Positions 1 to 12,032 are shown, counted from the first letter of the stretch. The stretch: DNA of 64,000 nt from Tetrapyrgos nigripes (GCA_013368315.1 JAACJM010000141.1:150648-214647); one strand, 5' to 3'. The notes: generated by a model not told the origin, from the sequence alone. Made by a program: numbers and translations.

Positions 1-171
1 AGACTTCCCTGCACACGCTTCAAACACGATGTATATCCGCGTCGACGCGTTTAGGGGTAGAACTGATGACGCGTCAGAACACACCGGCAGCAGAATCACA
101 GATTTGCCCATGTATTCCTTTTCAAAGGTAAGTGATTAAGTGTCGACAGAAACTACAAGCTGTACTCCAGT

Positions 172-1011
172 CTACACTGATTTCTCAATCCATACAGCTG
201 AAGATGTTGCACCTGCAAGACCTTTATCGGTTCTCCACAGTCTCAAACCAGCAGACGGGCTCCCCGACGTAGTCGTTACAAATGCTTCGCTAAATGAGAT
301 GGATCCAAAAATGTCAAGTTGAGGAGAAGTGCCGCTCTGAACCGCCTGCGAGACCATCCACGCAGCGTTTTTGTAGCCACAGAGTGCCGGAGCACTTGCA
401 AGCCCGAGAGGTATGGACGTCTCCACCCCTGCGCGGTTGATCACGTTCATCGTTATACCTGTATTCGTGTGTATAATGGAAATATCGTCTTGCATAATAG
501 TGAGCTCGATGGTGTCGCCTGGGGATATTCCCACATCGAAGAACACGGGCGCGTTGTCTAAATACTGGTAGAAAGCTACGTTGGCAAAACATCAATCATA
601 GTAAATAAGGCACGGCTTGATTACACATATAACGTACCTTGATATGAAACTGTGTTATTGTCAGATGCAAGGGCGTTGATTCCAAGGCGGAGCATTGCAC
701 TGCAGGCAATGCCATCAAGCCCTATCCAAGCAGAAAAGCCACGCTGCCCGAGGCCCGTAACAAAGGCATCTGGGACTATCGGCTTCGGGACAACTACGAT
801 GCCATGAACTTTCTTGTTGCTTTCTTGATCTTGTCCTTTAAAACAAGAAAGTTTTTGAGTCACCAAAGAAATACGTGAAATAAGCAAGCTTACCGAACCG
901 GCGTCTAAAGAGACTCCCATCCAGACTGTATTAGACGTGCTGAGCCCCACGGAGCCAATATTTCCTGCTGTGAGTCCATTTAGTCCAACGTACGCCACCA
1001 CTACCACCGAC
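172..1011 (-). pseudogene. Decayed G1 (eqolisin-type) glutamic peptidase, copy B
   Basis: Related to the intact peptidase at 3405-4339. Exons inferred on the minus strand are 835 to 638 and 575 to 172, with introns 637-576 and 893-836 (58 nt). Matching blocks are SAWIGLDGIACSAMLRLG (copy A: AAYVGITGVGC...), the ISPGDTIELTI strand and the later NAAWMVSQAV block. Copy A has AEWIIEDF in that last place, which is the family block expected to hold the catalytic glutamate, so copy B has lost it. There is no signal-peptide exon: upstream the sequence runs into an inverted repeat at about 1012. The 58-nt intron also does not keep the frame of the open sequence upstream of it. I read this as a pseudogene; a diverged, rearranged expressed copy is possible. 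Confidence 0.6.
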
Positions 1012-1047
1012 GACACCTGTGAAGCCCAATTAAGCGACCAAATATGA
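960..1047 (+). pseudogene. Orphan last-exon fragment of a G1 peptidase gene
   Basis: On the plus strand this reads ...DDTCEAQLSDQI followed by TGA at 1045-1047. Copy A on the minus strand ends in VTCEAQLSEQI and a stop, so this is the extreme 3' end of a paralogous gene with no body attached. It lies inside the left arm of the inverted repeat and is antisense to copy B. It is best explained as a rearrangement or duplication product. Confidence 0.6.
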
Positions 1048-1280
1048 TAGGACCATAGATCATGTGGTCCTATCAAATTTGATAGCTTAGACCTTCCCTC
1101 CCGATAGCGGGTTAATTATTGGTAAATTATGGATGGACTTCGTAGTTCAGAGAGCCTCTGGCAGAGTCTGGCAGGTGGGAGGACGGGGATATCATGGGAG
1201 GGTGATGATGTCACAGTCGTGCTCGGATGCCGCTGTCCCGTGCTCCGCTCGTCGTCTCCCGTCGCCAACAACAGCCAACG
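1000..1280 (+). repeat. Left arm of a ~280-bp inverted repeat
   Basis: The reverse complement of 3165-3443 matches this stretch almost continuously. It includes the last codons of a G1 peptidase, a hairpin (GATAGGACCA ... TGGTCCTATC), the palindrome CTATCAAATTTGATAG, a TTAATTATT stretch and a GATGTCA-rich block. Small indels separate the arms. Confidence 0.7.
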
Positions 1281-2949
1281 TGTATGTACCGAAAATAAAA
1301 TTGTATTAGAGATTTTGGAAATTTTTATAATTACAGTCAAGGATAAGGTGAAAGAGAGGAGGGTCCGGTACTGGTACTACCCCAGGCTGGAGAAGTTCGG
1401 GAAGGCTCGGCGGGGGCGGGCCATTCCCACGCATCGTATTGTCTTATTTCCTGCTACTGGCACAGTATCCCGCAATGCAGCGCCTTCCTCTTGAGGTTTA
1501 CAACAGGTGAGATGATGGTACATTGCACATTGACACCTATTTCATAGTGAATAGCATTTGCTTACTCTCAGTAGACCACAAAGGATGTTCCAGTAGTATA
1601 CTTACACATACACATCTTACTTTTTACATGTGGCTGTCTGTCTATAAAGATTGAGCTAGAAGCACTAGAGATGAAAATCTACATAGGTTATCACAACAAT
1701 ATAATGTTATTGTAGCCAGAACTGACCAGTACATAATCCAAGGTGAAGCTAAGTAACTGTTGCTGCCCACGTCTCCATGATACATTGATCTACTTTCAGA
1801 ATGCTACAACCAGCTCAGTGGCTATCCAACTACCAATTAATGACCAGGATACATGCATTCGGGCCATCGACGTTGGGAAAGCTCATCCCCGACGCTGTTC
1901 GGAGATACCCGATATCACTTCCCACACTCTCTATGAGACCCGCCCTCTGTTTGCCTCGATTCGACTTATCTCAACAGGCAGATATGTATCTCAGAGGTGA
2001 ACGGAATATGCTTAGTATATGAAAATGTATATGCAGAATATTTTTTTCAATGTGATCCTTGGTATCTGTAAGAATATTGGTGAATTGATCCAAAACACTC
2101 AAAAACTGACCATTCTGCGGCATTCGTACTCGAATAGAGGGAGGATCTGAAGTTTGAAAAAGCTGAAAAAATACAAGAAGGTACCTGATGTGCTATAAAC
2201 CGATAATACAAGGTATCCGGTCATGCACTATCGATTTCGGATTGGCACACTCTTAAAGCGCTTCAGTGGTAAGAACAATATAGGAAAGTTAGCACGAAAG
2301 TGCAACTTTCGAAGATCATGCCTCAAACCATCCCCAATATTTCCTAGCTGCTATATAACGATATAACATGTATATGAGTGTCCTCTGGTTCAAAAATATA
2401 GGTTGTTCTTTCAATTGGTCCGAGCTCACCGTTGCCGCCAAAGCAAAGTGGCGGGCAGATGATACTGACAACATTAAATAGTAGTGAGCTGCACATCCAC
2501 TGGTAAAATCAAACCAAAATTATTTTTAAAGTGTTCTATATGTTAATTACACTAAAATATAGGCAGTTAGCGCTGCGATGTATGATTATAGGTGGAGCTG
2601 TATTCGAGAAAAAGTACTACTTCCCAGCGTCAGATTCTTCTTATTGGTAGCATAAGCTGTAGATACTGTATAAAATAACCCTACATCAAAAGATTGAATC
2701 TTTTGGCTGACGACATCGTGCTGCATTGACAAAGGCGCTCTGCGACGAGCAATCCCGACGTGCCCGCCGTTTCCGCCACATGCCTTATATGGCTAAATGG
2801 CTTATGTAACACGCTCAGACATCGTCGAGTTCGGATTCCTTTCACGTATTTAAGTAGTTCAGCTATTGTCATTATCTGTGTGGAATGAGTGTTCATTTTC
2901 TCGTCTATAAGCTTTATACCAGCATCCTAGATATCATCCATACACTGTG
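1281..2949. other. Gene-free AT-rich spacer
   Basis: Only short open frames without recognisable domains or convincing splice sites occur here. It lies between the arms of the inverted repeat. I see nothing functional in it. Confidence 0.5.
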
Positions 2950-3075
2950 TAGTAGTGACCCGCTCTCATGACACTACCCGTCTTCCCAGAGTGAGAGCGC
3001 CGCCCAAACCCGACCCTGACATCGTAATAGTTCACATGCTATAGGGGGGCAGGTTAAGCTATCATTTGATAATGG
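2950..3075 (+). repeat. Third, partial copy of the inverted-repeat unit
   Basis: The order CCCGACCCTGACATCGTAAT, then GCTATAGGGG, then TTAAGCTATCA and TTTGATA matches the right arm at 3250-3395 in the same orientation. This suggests the unit is a dispersed repeat and not only the product of one inversion. Confidence 0.45.
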
Positions 3076-3164
3076 ACTTTGCTTTATACTTGTAATTGTA
3101 TTCTATTCCATGTTCTATTGTACTATACAATTTTTTCTGAATTTATACGATTTTATTTGAGCTA

Positions 3165-3443
3165 CATTTGTGCTCGCTGTTGTCGGGAGGGCGGGACAAT
3201 GAGCGGAGCACCCGACAGCGCCTGATTTGACGTGGGAGCGGCACCGAACCCGACTATGACATCATCTACAATGCTACCCATCCCCCAGCTGGCAGAGCCC
3301 TCGAAAAGCATTAAGTCCCTCGATAATTAACCAAAGTTAACGCGCTATGGGGAAGGGGGGTTTAAGCTATCAGATTTGATAGGACCATGTGATCTATGGT
3401 CCTATCATATTTGTTCGCTTAGTTGGGCTTCACAGGTGACCGA
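3165..3443 (-). repeat. Right arm of the ~280-bp inverted repeat
   Basis: Partner of 1000-1280. It overlaps the 3' end of the intact G1 peptidase gene, with the stop at 3405, and then gives the same hairpin, palindrome and GATGTCA block in reverse order. Confidence 0.7.
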
Positions 3444-4339
3444 CGAATCAACAGTGTTAGTCCAAGTACTAACAGATGTGTGGGTGAGTATCTGATTGTT
3501 TTTCTTCATGTCAAAGAGGATTTTCGAATTCAAGTCAGAAGGCTGGAGGAGTACACCAGCCCCGGTCGTTGCACTCGTGTCGAAAAAGGTAATCGTTCCA
3601 AAATCCGCCAGAGGGACCATGACACCACCGGAGACAAAGTCCTCAATGATCCACTCTGCGCGTGTGGGCACGCACGTCCGAGCCACGGGTGAACTGATTG
3701 TCTTCACCACCGCTTTGTTTAGAACTGCATTAAATATTCTGATGTTGGCGACGTTGGGATCAGTTGCGATTGTTCCCATCGTCAATGTGAGTTCTAAGGT
3801 GTCTCCAGGAGAGATCGGCATTTCCTCGTTGGTGAAGTGGATAAAACCACTGAAGTCGGGGCTCCAAGAGTAAAAGGCTGAAAGCAAGGTAATAAGGGAA
3901 CGTGCTTCGAACGGGATATAATGTTGAGCCTCACCACGGACAGTCACTGTGCCAGGGCTCGATACACCGAATGTCATTCCAGCCAACAATTTATTGGTGC
4001 AGCCGACACCCGTGATACCGACATATGCAGCGACACCGTGCTGGCCGGTGCTGTCAAAAGGCAACATAGGTTCTGGGACCACGACCCGACTGGTAACCAC
4101 CGTTATTTTATCCTAATAGTATGATCTTTAGAACTAACTTCGAGGAGTCAATGGGTCGAAGAACTCACCGAGCTGGGCGCGTCCACCACAACGCCTGCCA
4201 GAAAATCGCTAAAGGTCACTGGGGGCACAGCGCGCTTGTCATGGAGGGATCTTTCGACGAGCGTAGCTGGGACGGAGATAACAGTGCGTAAAAATAGCAC
4301 TTGAAGAAGCACAGCATAGAGGTATGCAGTAGTCAGCAT
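3405..4339 (-). CDS. Secreted G1 (eqolisin-type) glutamic peptidase, copy A
   Basis: Three exons join in frame: 4339-4169, 4112-3935 and 3877-3405, with introns of 56 and 57 nt. The 822-nt CDS encodes 273 residues, a normal length for the family. Residues 1 to about 22 form a signal peptide, then a short propeptide with a KR site. The mature part shows RVVVPEPM, AAYVGITGVGC, SPGDTLELTLTMG and PTRAEWIIEDF, the last being the block expected to hold the catalytic Glu. In described members a catalytic Gln lies in an ILQTG-type strand after the first Cys; here that place reads KLLAG, so the Gln appears to be missing. Role by family: acid-active secreted endopeptidase. Activity is uncertain because of the substitution. 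A TATA-like box lies about 50 nt upstream. Confidence 0.82.
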
Positions 4340-4388
4340 CTGGATAGTGGGGAGAAGCTGGAGAGACAGAGGTAAATGACGATGAGAC

Positions 4389-4395
4389 TTTTATA
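4389..4395 (-). promoter_or_regulatory. TATA-like box of the G1 peptidase gene
   Basis: TATAAAA on the minus strand, about 50 nt upstream of the ATG at 4339. Positional inference only. Confidence 0.4.
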
Positions 4396-4931
4396 TGGTT
4401 GCAGGGAAAGCCAAAATAGTAAGCAATGGACAGGCATCCTCAAGCTTCAGGCCTTCAGGTACAAAGTCAGAGCTGGAAGGGAGCGAACTGTCAGTCAAAG
4501 ACGATTTTCCGGGCTGCGAAACACCGATGGTGTAAATATGATGGATGTATGCTGAGCGACTGAGCGATGAGACAGCAAGCGTTCGCAGTGAGTGACGTGC
4601 AGGGGAGCATTCTGTGTAAAGAGGCAGAAAAGTCACAGGGATGTCAACTAGAATAGCGGACAGATACCAAAGTATCTTCTCCGAAGCTTAGGCACCGATC
4701 ACCATAACTCTACAGCTCTTCATCAAGCCTATATCGAGCTCCATAACTTATAACGCGTCTGCGTCAGGACTCTCCGGAGGATCATACATCCCTTCCAAGT
4801 GTTCCATTGGTAATGGTACTGCATAATACATACTAGTCTGACGCCCCACCAGATGCAGATTCTCTGAGACCAAATATCTGTGAAGGGAAGTCAGATTTGA
4901 TCGTACATAATGTGCACTACGTTTAGACAAC
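4396..4931. other. Intergenic stretch upstream of the peptidase gene
   Basis: Two short open frames occur on the minus strand, with no domain or splice support. I see no gene. Confidence 0.4.
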
Positions 4932-4939
4932 ACAACAGC

Positions 4940-5481
4940 TAGTGATGTGCGGGCTTGGGCTTGAAGCTTGAAGCCCGAGCCCAGCCCAAGCCCAGCCCGG
5001 CCTTTAAGGAGGGCTTGAGGACCTGAGGGCTCGGGGTTGATTTCTGAAAGCCCTGAGCCCGAAGCTCAGGCCCGGGCTTTCAGCAACACTTAGTGACCTG
5101 TTACTGACCAATAAAAATTGTCAATAAATAGTTGAAATTTCTTTTTGCAGGCATTCTCACCAAGTTCTTACACAACTTTACAGATTCTCAGTGTTTAACC
5201 ATCTTCCTGGGTCATTCCCAGCTGCTATCCACTACTTGTTGGCACCAATAATGTTGGTTTTTGGTCAGTAAATGCTTAATGTAGGTCAGTAGTTCACTTT
5301 GTCTATAATACAAACTTAACTTCAGACATATCCAACACTTCGATCGCGAGTTTTTGAGCAATGACATCATCCTAGTCTGAGCCCGGGCTCAAAACCCGAG
5401 CCGGCCCAAGCCCGACCCTACTGAGGGCTTAGCGCCGGGCTTGGATTCTTGGTGAGCCCGAGCCCGGCCCGCACACCACTA
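4940..5481 (+). mobile_element. Non-autonomous hAT-type MITE with 8-bp target duplication
   Basis: The element begins TAGTGATGTGCGGGC and ends GCCCGCACACCACTA: 15-bp terminal inverted repeats with one mismatch. The next several tens of bases on both sides are rich in GAGCCCGGGCTT-like motifs that can pair further. ACAACAGC flanks it on both sides (4932-4939 and 5482-5489), an exact 8-bp duplication as expected for the hAT superfamily. The 542-bp interior has no coding capacity. Confidence 0.88.
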
Positions 5482-5880
5482 ACAACAGCAAACTTCAGCA
5501 CAGAAGCAACACAATTTCTTAAAAGGCCTCGTAGACTCTGATTAGACTTGGCCGAGATTGGGACAAGGCGGAGATGAGAATTTCTCAGCCGCACAACGGC
5601 TGTAGGCGTGTGTGTTCGATGGTCGCCGAGGCTGAGCGCTGAGCCTAGACTGACGTCAGGCTAGTCTTTTGTCTTGTTCACTCCAACTTCCAAGTCGCGA
5701 CTCGAGAGCGAGAGTTCTTATAACCGCATAGCTTGCTTACTAAACTGCATAAAGACGCGCTTCTTCCATTGCCATTCGGATACTCCAAGCTCACACTCGC
5801 AAAACTCGGTACTCTAGTAGCTGAGTAGACGAGACGAGTCAACATCACCTCCCTGGGACCCTGATTAGCCCATTCACACC

Positions 5881-7170
5881 ATGGCCAATCACACTACCCA
5901 AACTACCCATCCAAACCTTTCTCGTCAACTCGAAGAACTCCAACTCGTAAAGTTTTCTCTCCTTCCAGGCGAGTTATTGGTGTTTTTGGAGCATTGTAGG
6001 GGCTGGGAGGGGTTATTGGAGGGGTATGAGGGACCGGAATCGGCGGGTTTGGAGTTGCAGTCTGTACATGTGATGGTGGTGAAGGAAGATGGGCAAGGAG
6101 GGGTTGGAGGAGAAAGAGACGAGATACCTCCAGTGACGTTCCAAGTCAGTCTAGACTCGTGGAATGTATGGTTTGAGGTTGGGTTTCCTACGGGGTATGA
6201 TGCTTCTGGGTCTGGGTCTGGTTTTTCGTCGGAAGAAGGAGAAGGAGGGGAAGGCACGAATGGCTATGGCAAGGAGACGAAGACGAAGACGACCCCGACT
6301 ATATCGGTGAAAGGAGAAGACATTACTAGAGTGGAGCAGGAAGAGTGGGCACAGGTAGTTAGGGAGAGGTTGGGTGAGATTGGGGAGACTGAGTGAGTAT
6401 CTTTTCTTCGCTAAACAACCAAATAATGAACTTTTTTTGGCAGGTATCCAATCTATCAACTCCTCTCCCTCCACCTTCTTCCTCTATTACACGAGAAAGC
6501 AGAAGCTGCCGAAGCTGCAGTTAGTGAATCTATAGACTCGTCTACGCTTGACGTAGAAGATGCCAGCGTTGAGGCGTCTCGTTATGACGAACACGACATC
6601 CAAACCTCGTCTTTCTCTTCCTCGCCTTCAACCCGTACCCACACAACTACTCCACAACTCTACCACGCCCTCCTAACCTCTCATCACCTCATCTCACCCA
6701 AAAAACGACGTTCGTTATCTTCCTGGGTGTCTTCTTCGTCCATGCATCCAAAGTTGGCGGGTTTTGCGAAAATTGGGTATCCAGGAGTGATTTATGTCGA
6801 GGGGTCGAAGGAAGAGGTAGAAGAGTTTGTCGATAAGGTGAAGAGGATGCAGTGGTTGGCTTTGAGGGTTAGGTTTTTGGAGGGGTTGGATGCGGATACG
6901 GGGAGTTTGGAGGCACCGGCGTCCAGTCAGAAATCGACTGCGCATGCAAAGGGGAAAGATAAAGAAACCACGAAGAACCTCAACAAGACTGGGACTAAGA
7001 CCGGGAAGGGGAATCAGAATCAAAAGTCGCAAATGGTGGGACGTCTAGAAGGCTGGAAAGAACTCACCAAAGTTGGAGAAGTAGTTGATGAGATGAGGAG
7101 GGTGGGGAGGGAGAGGTGGGTTGTTGAGATGGGTATTGGGAGCGGGCATGGCCTGGGGGAGGGGGGGTAA
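5881..7170 (+). CDS. RWD domain plus DUF1115 protein (RWDD2-like)
   Basis: Two exons, 5881-6392 and 6444-7170, flank a 51-nt intron (GTGAGT...GGCAG). They join in frame to encode 412 residues. The N-terminal half (about 7-185) looks like an RWD domain: LSRQLEELQLVKFSLLPGEL at the start and YPIYQLL at its end, with an acidic Gly/Ser-rich loop between. The C-terminal half has HHLISPKKRRSLSSW (from about 251), GFAKIGYPGVIYVEG (278-291) and EEFVDKVKRMQWLALRVRF, the pattern of the DUF1115 domain that follows RWD in RWDD2-type proteins. A Lys/Thr-rich linker lies near residues 325-360. The function of this family is not established. The start is the first ATG after a 5' region with no other in-frame candidate. 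Confidence 0.8.
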
Positions 7171-10053
7171 TTGGAAGTTGGAAGCTGAGGTTTTAGGAAG
7201 GAAGGGGGTAATGGTGATTGGTGATTGGAGGAGAGGCTGAAGGTGTAGACGGGAGCGTAACCTGACTGGCTATAGGCTACAGGCTACCTGCGTACCGGGC
7301 TCTTCACGCGTCCGCTATCCTCTTCTCTTAGCGGTATCGTTGCAGAGTGGCACTCTAGTCGTCATTCTGCACTTTTTCGCCTATAAAAAGCCGGCTACAG
7401 CTGTACTGGTCGGTACATTTGGCATTGACGACGCGTTGGACAATTGGCGCAAAGGACTCGATGGGTGGTTTTACACCGATATACATACGCCTACTTGGAC
7501 TTTTGCTTTCGTCTTCGTCTTCCGATCGTCTCCAGTCTCAACCTCGATAACTTTGGGTCGTCGCGCTATGGAGGTATGGATGCGCGGACGTGGAAATAGG
7601 TCTTGGTGCTGGGTGCTGTCGTTTTCTGGACGATGAGATAATGGGATGCTTAGTGAATGGGCACGCTGGGGTCGGTGGATCCGGAGCCAGGGTTGGAGGA
7701 AATCGGGGATGAGAAGACGACGGAGGAGAAGAGCTATGGGTTTTAGTCCGAGTCTGGGTTTCGGATTTGGTCTAGGTGCGGTTTTGGGCGTCTTGTTGAG
7801 GACAGGGTGGAGATGTTGGGAAGCTGGGACGTTTGGGGAGAGTTGGGATATGGTGGCCAAGAGTGAATGCACTGCCTGAGGTTATGTGGCATGCCCAACA
7901 TACCTTTTTGCGACGTCGACTCGAGAGGTGGGCGTGAGGTGTGGTGTGGTGTGGTGTGGGGGATGCAACTGGCCAATGGTTAAATGATTAAATGGTTCTT
8001 GCTTAGAGGCCGAGGGAAACGGGAGAAGGGGAGAGAGTTTGAGTCGTTGAGGGTCAAGGTAAGCGTACTGGCTATTTGGATCTGGATTTTGCTGATGTTA
8101 TGCGTTGTAGAATGCTACATGACCGTCTTGGGCTCCTCTTTTCGCTTCTGCTTTCTCGTCGCCAGCATCCTTGCTCTCGTTTCCACTCCTTGAGACTAAG
8201 ACTATCACGGAAGTCGCTGTCACCACCGTCTCTTTCAGGTGCTTCCTTAGCGTTACGGCGTCACCGGTGGGCGGAAAGGTTTACATATTATTGTCTTTGC
8301 CGACTTCAACCAGCTACTTATGTGGTCCGCACCATTGTCTCTGCCATCTCGTCCTCGTTTTACCGCCCCGACGCTGGGGTCTTAGCAGTAGCCTTCCAGA
8401 GTCACTTTGTCCAACTGGTCCCATTATGCTGCTACCCATCACCGTGACGTTCCGGCTTATCCAACAGTGCAAATTTTTTTCAACGTGAATTTGCGAGTTG
8501 GGGGCTTTAAGCTTTAAGGGTTCTGGGCTGGAAAAATAGCTGCGAGCGTCGGCGTAGCGAGAGGTGGTTTCATGTCTGGTGCTGGCAGTGGTATAGAAGC
8601 GTTAGGACGGTGCCTCGTATACATATGGGATCATGGGTAAGGGTTGGGAGGTTGGGTTGGGTCTACCCGTCACTGCGAGGATATGGGATGCATGGCTTGA
8701 GGTTATGTCGAGGATATGATGAGCCGGACGAATACATGGTTATAGTGGGATGTCGACGCCGGTACCGGTGTTGTTGAGGTCGTTTTCTTGGGGATGGAAC
8801 AGGATGGATAATCGAGAGAACAGGTCGGTCCAGCGGCAGTGGACGGATGACGTCATGAAGGCTTTGTATTTGAGCTGTGGGCGTCGGTGTCGGCCTCTCT
8901 GTGGATTAGCTTGTGACGAAGGGGTATGAGGGATTGTCGGGTTAGATGTACTCGGGTATGCATAGTCGCCTCCCGTTTTCTATGATTTGGCTAATAGAAA
9001 CCTAGGCGTGCTAGGATATGTATGCTAGAGGCTAGAATGCTACATGACACTCATTCTCTGGCTATTTCCTCCCCTTTCTCCTTTTCGTCACCATCCATCC
9101 TCTCGTCTCCGTGCCTCAAATTGCCCTTTATTCGTGAACCTTCGCTTAGTCAGGGACCCACACATCATACTTTGGACACTTGATAAATGATGATGATGAT
9201 GTACTAAGTGGTCTACAGCGCCTTCTCCGCCTCCTTCGTTTGACTTTTATGTCATTGTCAATACCTGCCATGGCGTCGGTGTGGTTGCATATGATATTGG
9301 GTGGCGTTTGGGATTATAGGATATAGATGGGTCTAACAAGGAAAGACGAGTTTTGAGTTTTGATGTCTACTTCGACCCCTTCGGCGTCTAGGATAGGATA
9401 GGAAGGAGAGTTGGGATGAAATCTACGAGTTGCCAGTGGGATTTGACGTAGTCGAGGCGTGGAGAGTCCTTGAATGGGTGAATGATCCTTCGTAGCTGGT
9501 TCCTAGGCTATGGGACACATTTCGCTTGGACTTACTACTTGCCAAATCGTCACAAGTAAGGTTTCGGAATCCTCCAACTCACGGAACCGAGTGCTCATTA
9601 ACGCGGTTATCAGCTTCCAGGTTTTACGTTGATGTACAAAATTCAGTCAAGTGCATATACGTTCTTATGTACATAGCCATCGCAATGGACTTCTAGTCTG
9701 CTTGTTACTTGTTCGCGACTCATTGTATCTCATTTTGGGCAGTTTTCCTTTACGGCTGGGATTTCAACGTTTTTGGTCTCACCCTGCAAAATGATTTCTG
9801 CCTTTGTGATACAAATGGATGTCAATACCATATTTAGAAGAAGAAACGATGATCCAAATTCGTTCCTTGTTGAAAAGTGCCTGTGGAAATGAGCACGTCA
9901 CTCTCACAATATCGCCCATTGTTTTGTTTGGCTAAATCGGTATTAAGATCGCTACTTTAAGTGTAGTCGTGATCCATTGTTCAACTGAAAAGGGACACAC
10001 GCCGAGGGGCAATGGCGATGGCCCAAAAAGGTAGGCCAATTTCAATCAATCTG
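7171..10053. other. Long gene-free interval
   Basis: Nearly 2.9 kb without a supportable gene. Open frames such as 7340-7636, 7646-7879, 8076-8447 and 8171-8488 have no domain and biased composition. A GGTGT-type short tandem run occurs near 7938-7960 and a TGATGATGATGATG run near 9189-9202. It could hold long untranslated regions or a non-coding RNA; nothing in the sequence proves either. Confidence 0.4.
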
Positions 10054-10060
10054 TATAAAA
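10054..10060 (+). promoter_or_regulatory. TATA box of the HMG-box gene
   Basis: TATAAAA lies 138 nt before the ATG at 10198. It also argues against an upstream in-frame ATG at 10012, which would precede the core promoter. Confidence 0.5.
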
Positions 10061-10197
10061 AGCCACGAGTTCTTTACCGCGGTTCTTCCTTTCCCCCATC
10101 AATTTCTCCCACTGTCTACATTGCGACCTCTGTTTCCGCCTTTCTCTCTTCCTCAAACGCTTATCCTCGGTCTTTCTTCACCCATACTCCTACGACT

Positions 10198-12032
10198 ATG
10201 CCCGCTCAACGCAAAAAGTCTAGCGCAGGCACTGACGGAAAAACCATTAAACGGCCCCCAAACTCCTGGATCCTTTTTCGTGCAGACAGACTAACAGAAA
10301 TCAAGGATCAGGGATTACTAAAAGACCGCGAGTTGCAGGGCGACTTATCCAAAAGAATTGCCGAGCAGTGGAAGAAAACTCCTCAGGAAGTCAAAGACGA
10401 ATACCAACGACGAGCCGACGAAGCAAAGGCCGAACATAGAAGACTATACCCAGATTACAAATACCAACCGAAGAAAAAAGGAGAGGAGAGGAAGAAGATT
10501 GAGAAGTCGCTGCCTGAAGATGGTCCGTCAATTGTCCCGTCCTCGCAGAATCATATTTTGACGACGTCGTCCGACTCTATAGATGGTGAAGAGGAAAAAT
10601 CAGCTTGTAGCTATGATGATGATGAGGAGGTCACGGTAAGCTCTCAAACCTGGTACATGGTTTCCGTTTGACTGATGACTCTTTGACCATGTGTGATAGC
10701 CTTGGGAGACCTGGGACACCACGTACGCCAATGATCATGGCTTCACCGAATTCCAGGTCAGCATGCGTAAACCTTCTTCGAATAATTCTTATCCTTCAGG
10801 AGAGACGAGGGAGTCCCGTTCTCGTCTTACAGCTCATCTCTCCGCTGCCCGTCCGAATCAATTTGCCGATATGGAGAGAGTTCAAGGCGCCAGACCCCGC
10901 TCAGCTTCATTGGAATCGTCCACTACGGATCCTTCTACCCCGAAGCATCGTCCCTCTACCTCTCGTATCGTCGTTGGTACAAATGACTTTGACTCGGAAA
11001 GACGAAGCGCTTTCTCAAGATACAGACCTCGTTCTGCTTCCGTGGAGAGCGAACCCATAGCGAACGACTCGGTAGATATGAACATGATCATCTACTCCCC
11101 TCAATACTTCATGAATGATGATATGCATTCGGAACCTCGAGCTCCCCCTCCCCCTCCCTCTCCTTCACCAAGTATACACTCTGATATAGCCTCCCCACCT
11201 GGATCTCGATTTGAAACAGCAGCTGTGAAGAAAGACGTCGCTTTCAAGCATCGGATACCGGACCTCGCTTCATACGCTGATGCTGTCCAACGTAGGCTCA
11301 GTCTTCAGGGCGCTGGCTATTTTGAAGGTACTACGCCGCCTGCGCTCGTCGTGTCAGAGAAGGACGGCACTCATGCACCGGAGTTCTCAGCTCCGAAAGA
11401 AGACCAATCCAAACCACTCCTAGCCAACGACTTTTTTAGGTCTAGCGAGCAAGCTCCCTCGAACAGCGTGGGTGTTTGTTCTTCCTTGACGTCTGACAAT
11501 TCTGATCTCTTTTTTGGTTCTCTCGGTGCGATTACCCGTCCCCAGGATGAATACCTGTCTCGTCAATTCAAGGAAAATCGTCCCCCACAAGACTCGATTC
11601 TGGATGAGCAGGGACGCTCTCAGACACTCGCACTCAAGCATGGGAATATCAACACCGGAGTTCCCAACGTCAACGCCTTCACATCTCGTCCTCATGGTGA
11701 AACGGACTTGTTGACCGAAGAGGAAGTCGAAGAGCTTGAGACCGACGAGTGTGTTGACCAACGACGTATCACGCTAGAACGCAAGATTTGGTGCGCTGGA
11801 TGTCTGGAGAAAATTCCTCTTAAAGATAGTTCGGTGGGTAAGTATCGCCTTGAGCCATGGGTGAAACATAAAGACAGCTGTCAAATGTTGAAGACTTTGC
11901 GTGGTGATGTGAGTGATTGAGGACCTTCTCTGTCGACCATGACATTGACATGGATTCTTGTAGCCAATTGCAAAGAGGATGTTGGAAGCAATGAATGTAG
12001 ACGATGAGGAAGAGATGGTGAATCCAGTCTGA
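10198..12032 (+). CDS. HMG-box (MATA_HMG-type) transcription factor
   Basis: Three exons, 10198-10635, 10700-11908 and 11964-12032 (introns 64 and 55 nt), encode 571 residues. The HMG box covers about residues 17-92: IKRPPNSWILFRADRL at the start, LSKRIAEQWKKTPQEVKDEY in the middle, YPDYKYQPKKK at the end. This is the fungal sex-determination/Sox-like subtype. An acidic patch follows, then a long Ser/Pro-rich region with a seven-proline run. Near the C-terminus is a possible zinc-binding group, C511-x2-C514 ... H536-x3-C540, often seen in such basidiomycete HMG proteins. Predicted role: sequence-specific DNA binding in the nucleus; similar proteins act in mating and fruiting, but the target is unknown. 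Only 103 nt separate it from the next gene on the same strand. Confidence 0.85.

Noticed and set aside
7340..8488. Series of open frames on both strands
   Set aside because: No domains, biased GC-rich composition, overlapping frames and no consistent splice pattern.
10012..10197. N-terminal extension of the HMG-box protein from an in-frame ATG at 10012
   Set aside because: It lies before the TATA box at 10054-10060; the ATG at 10198 directly precedes the HMG box.
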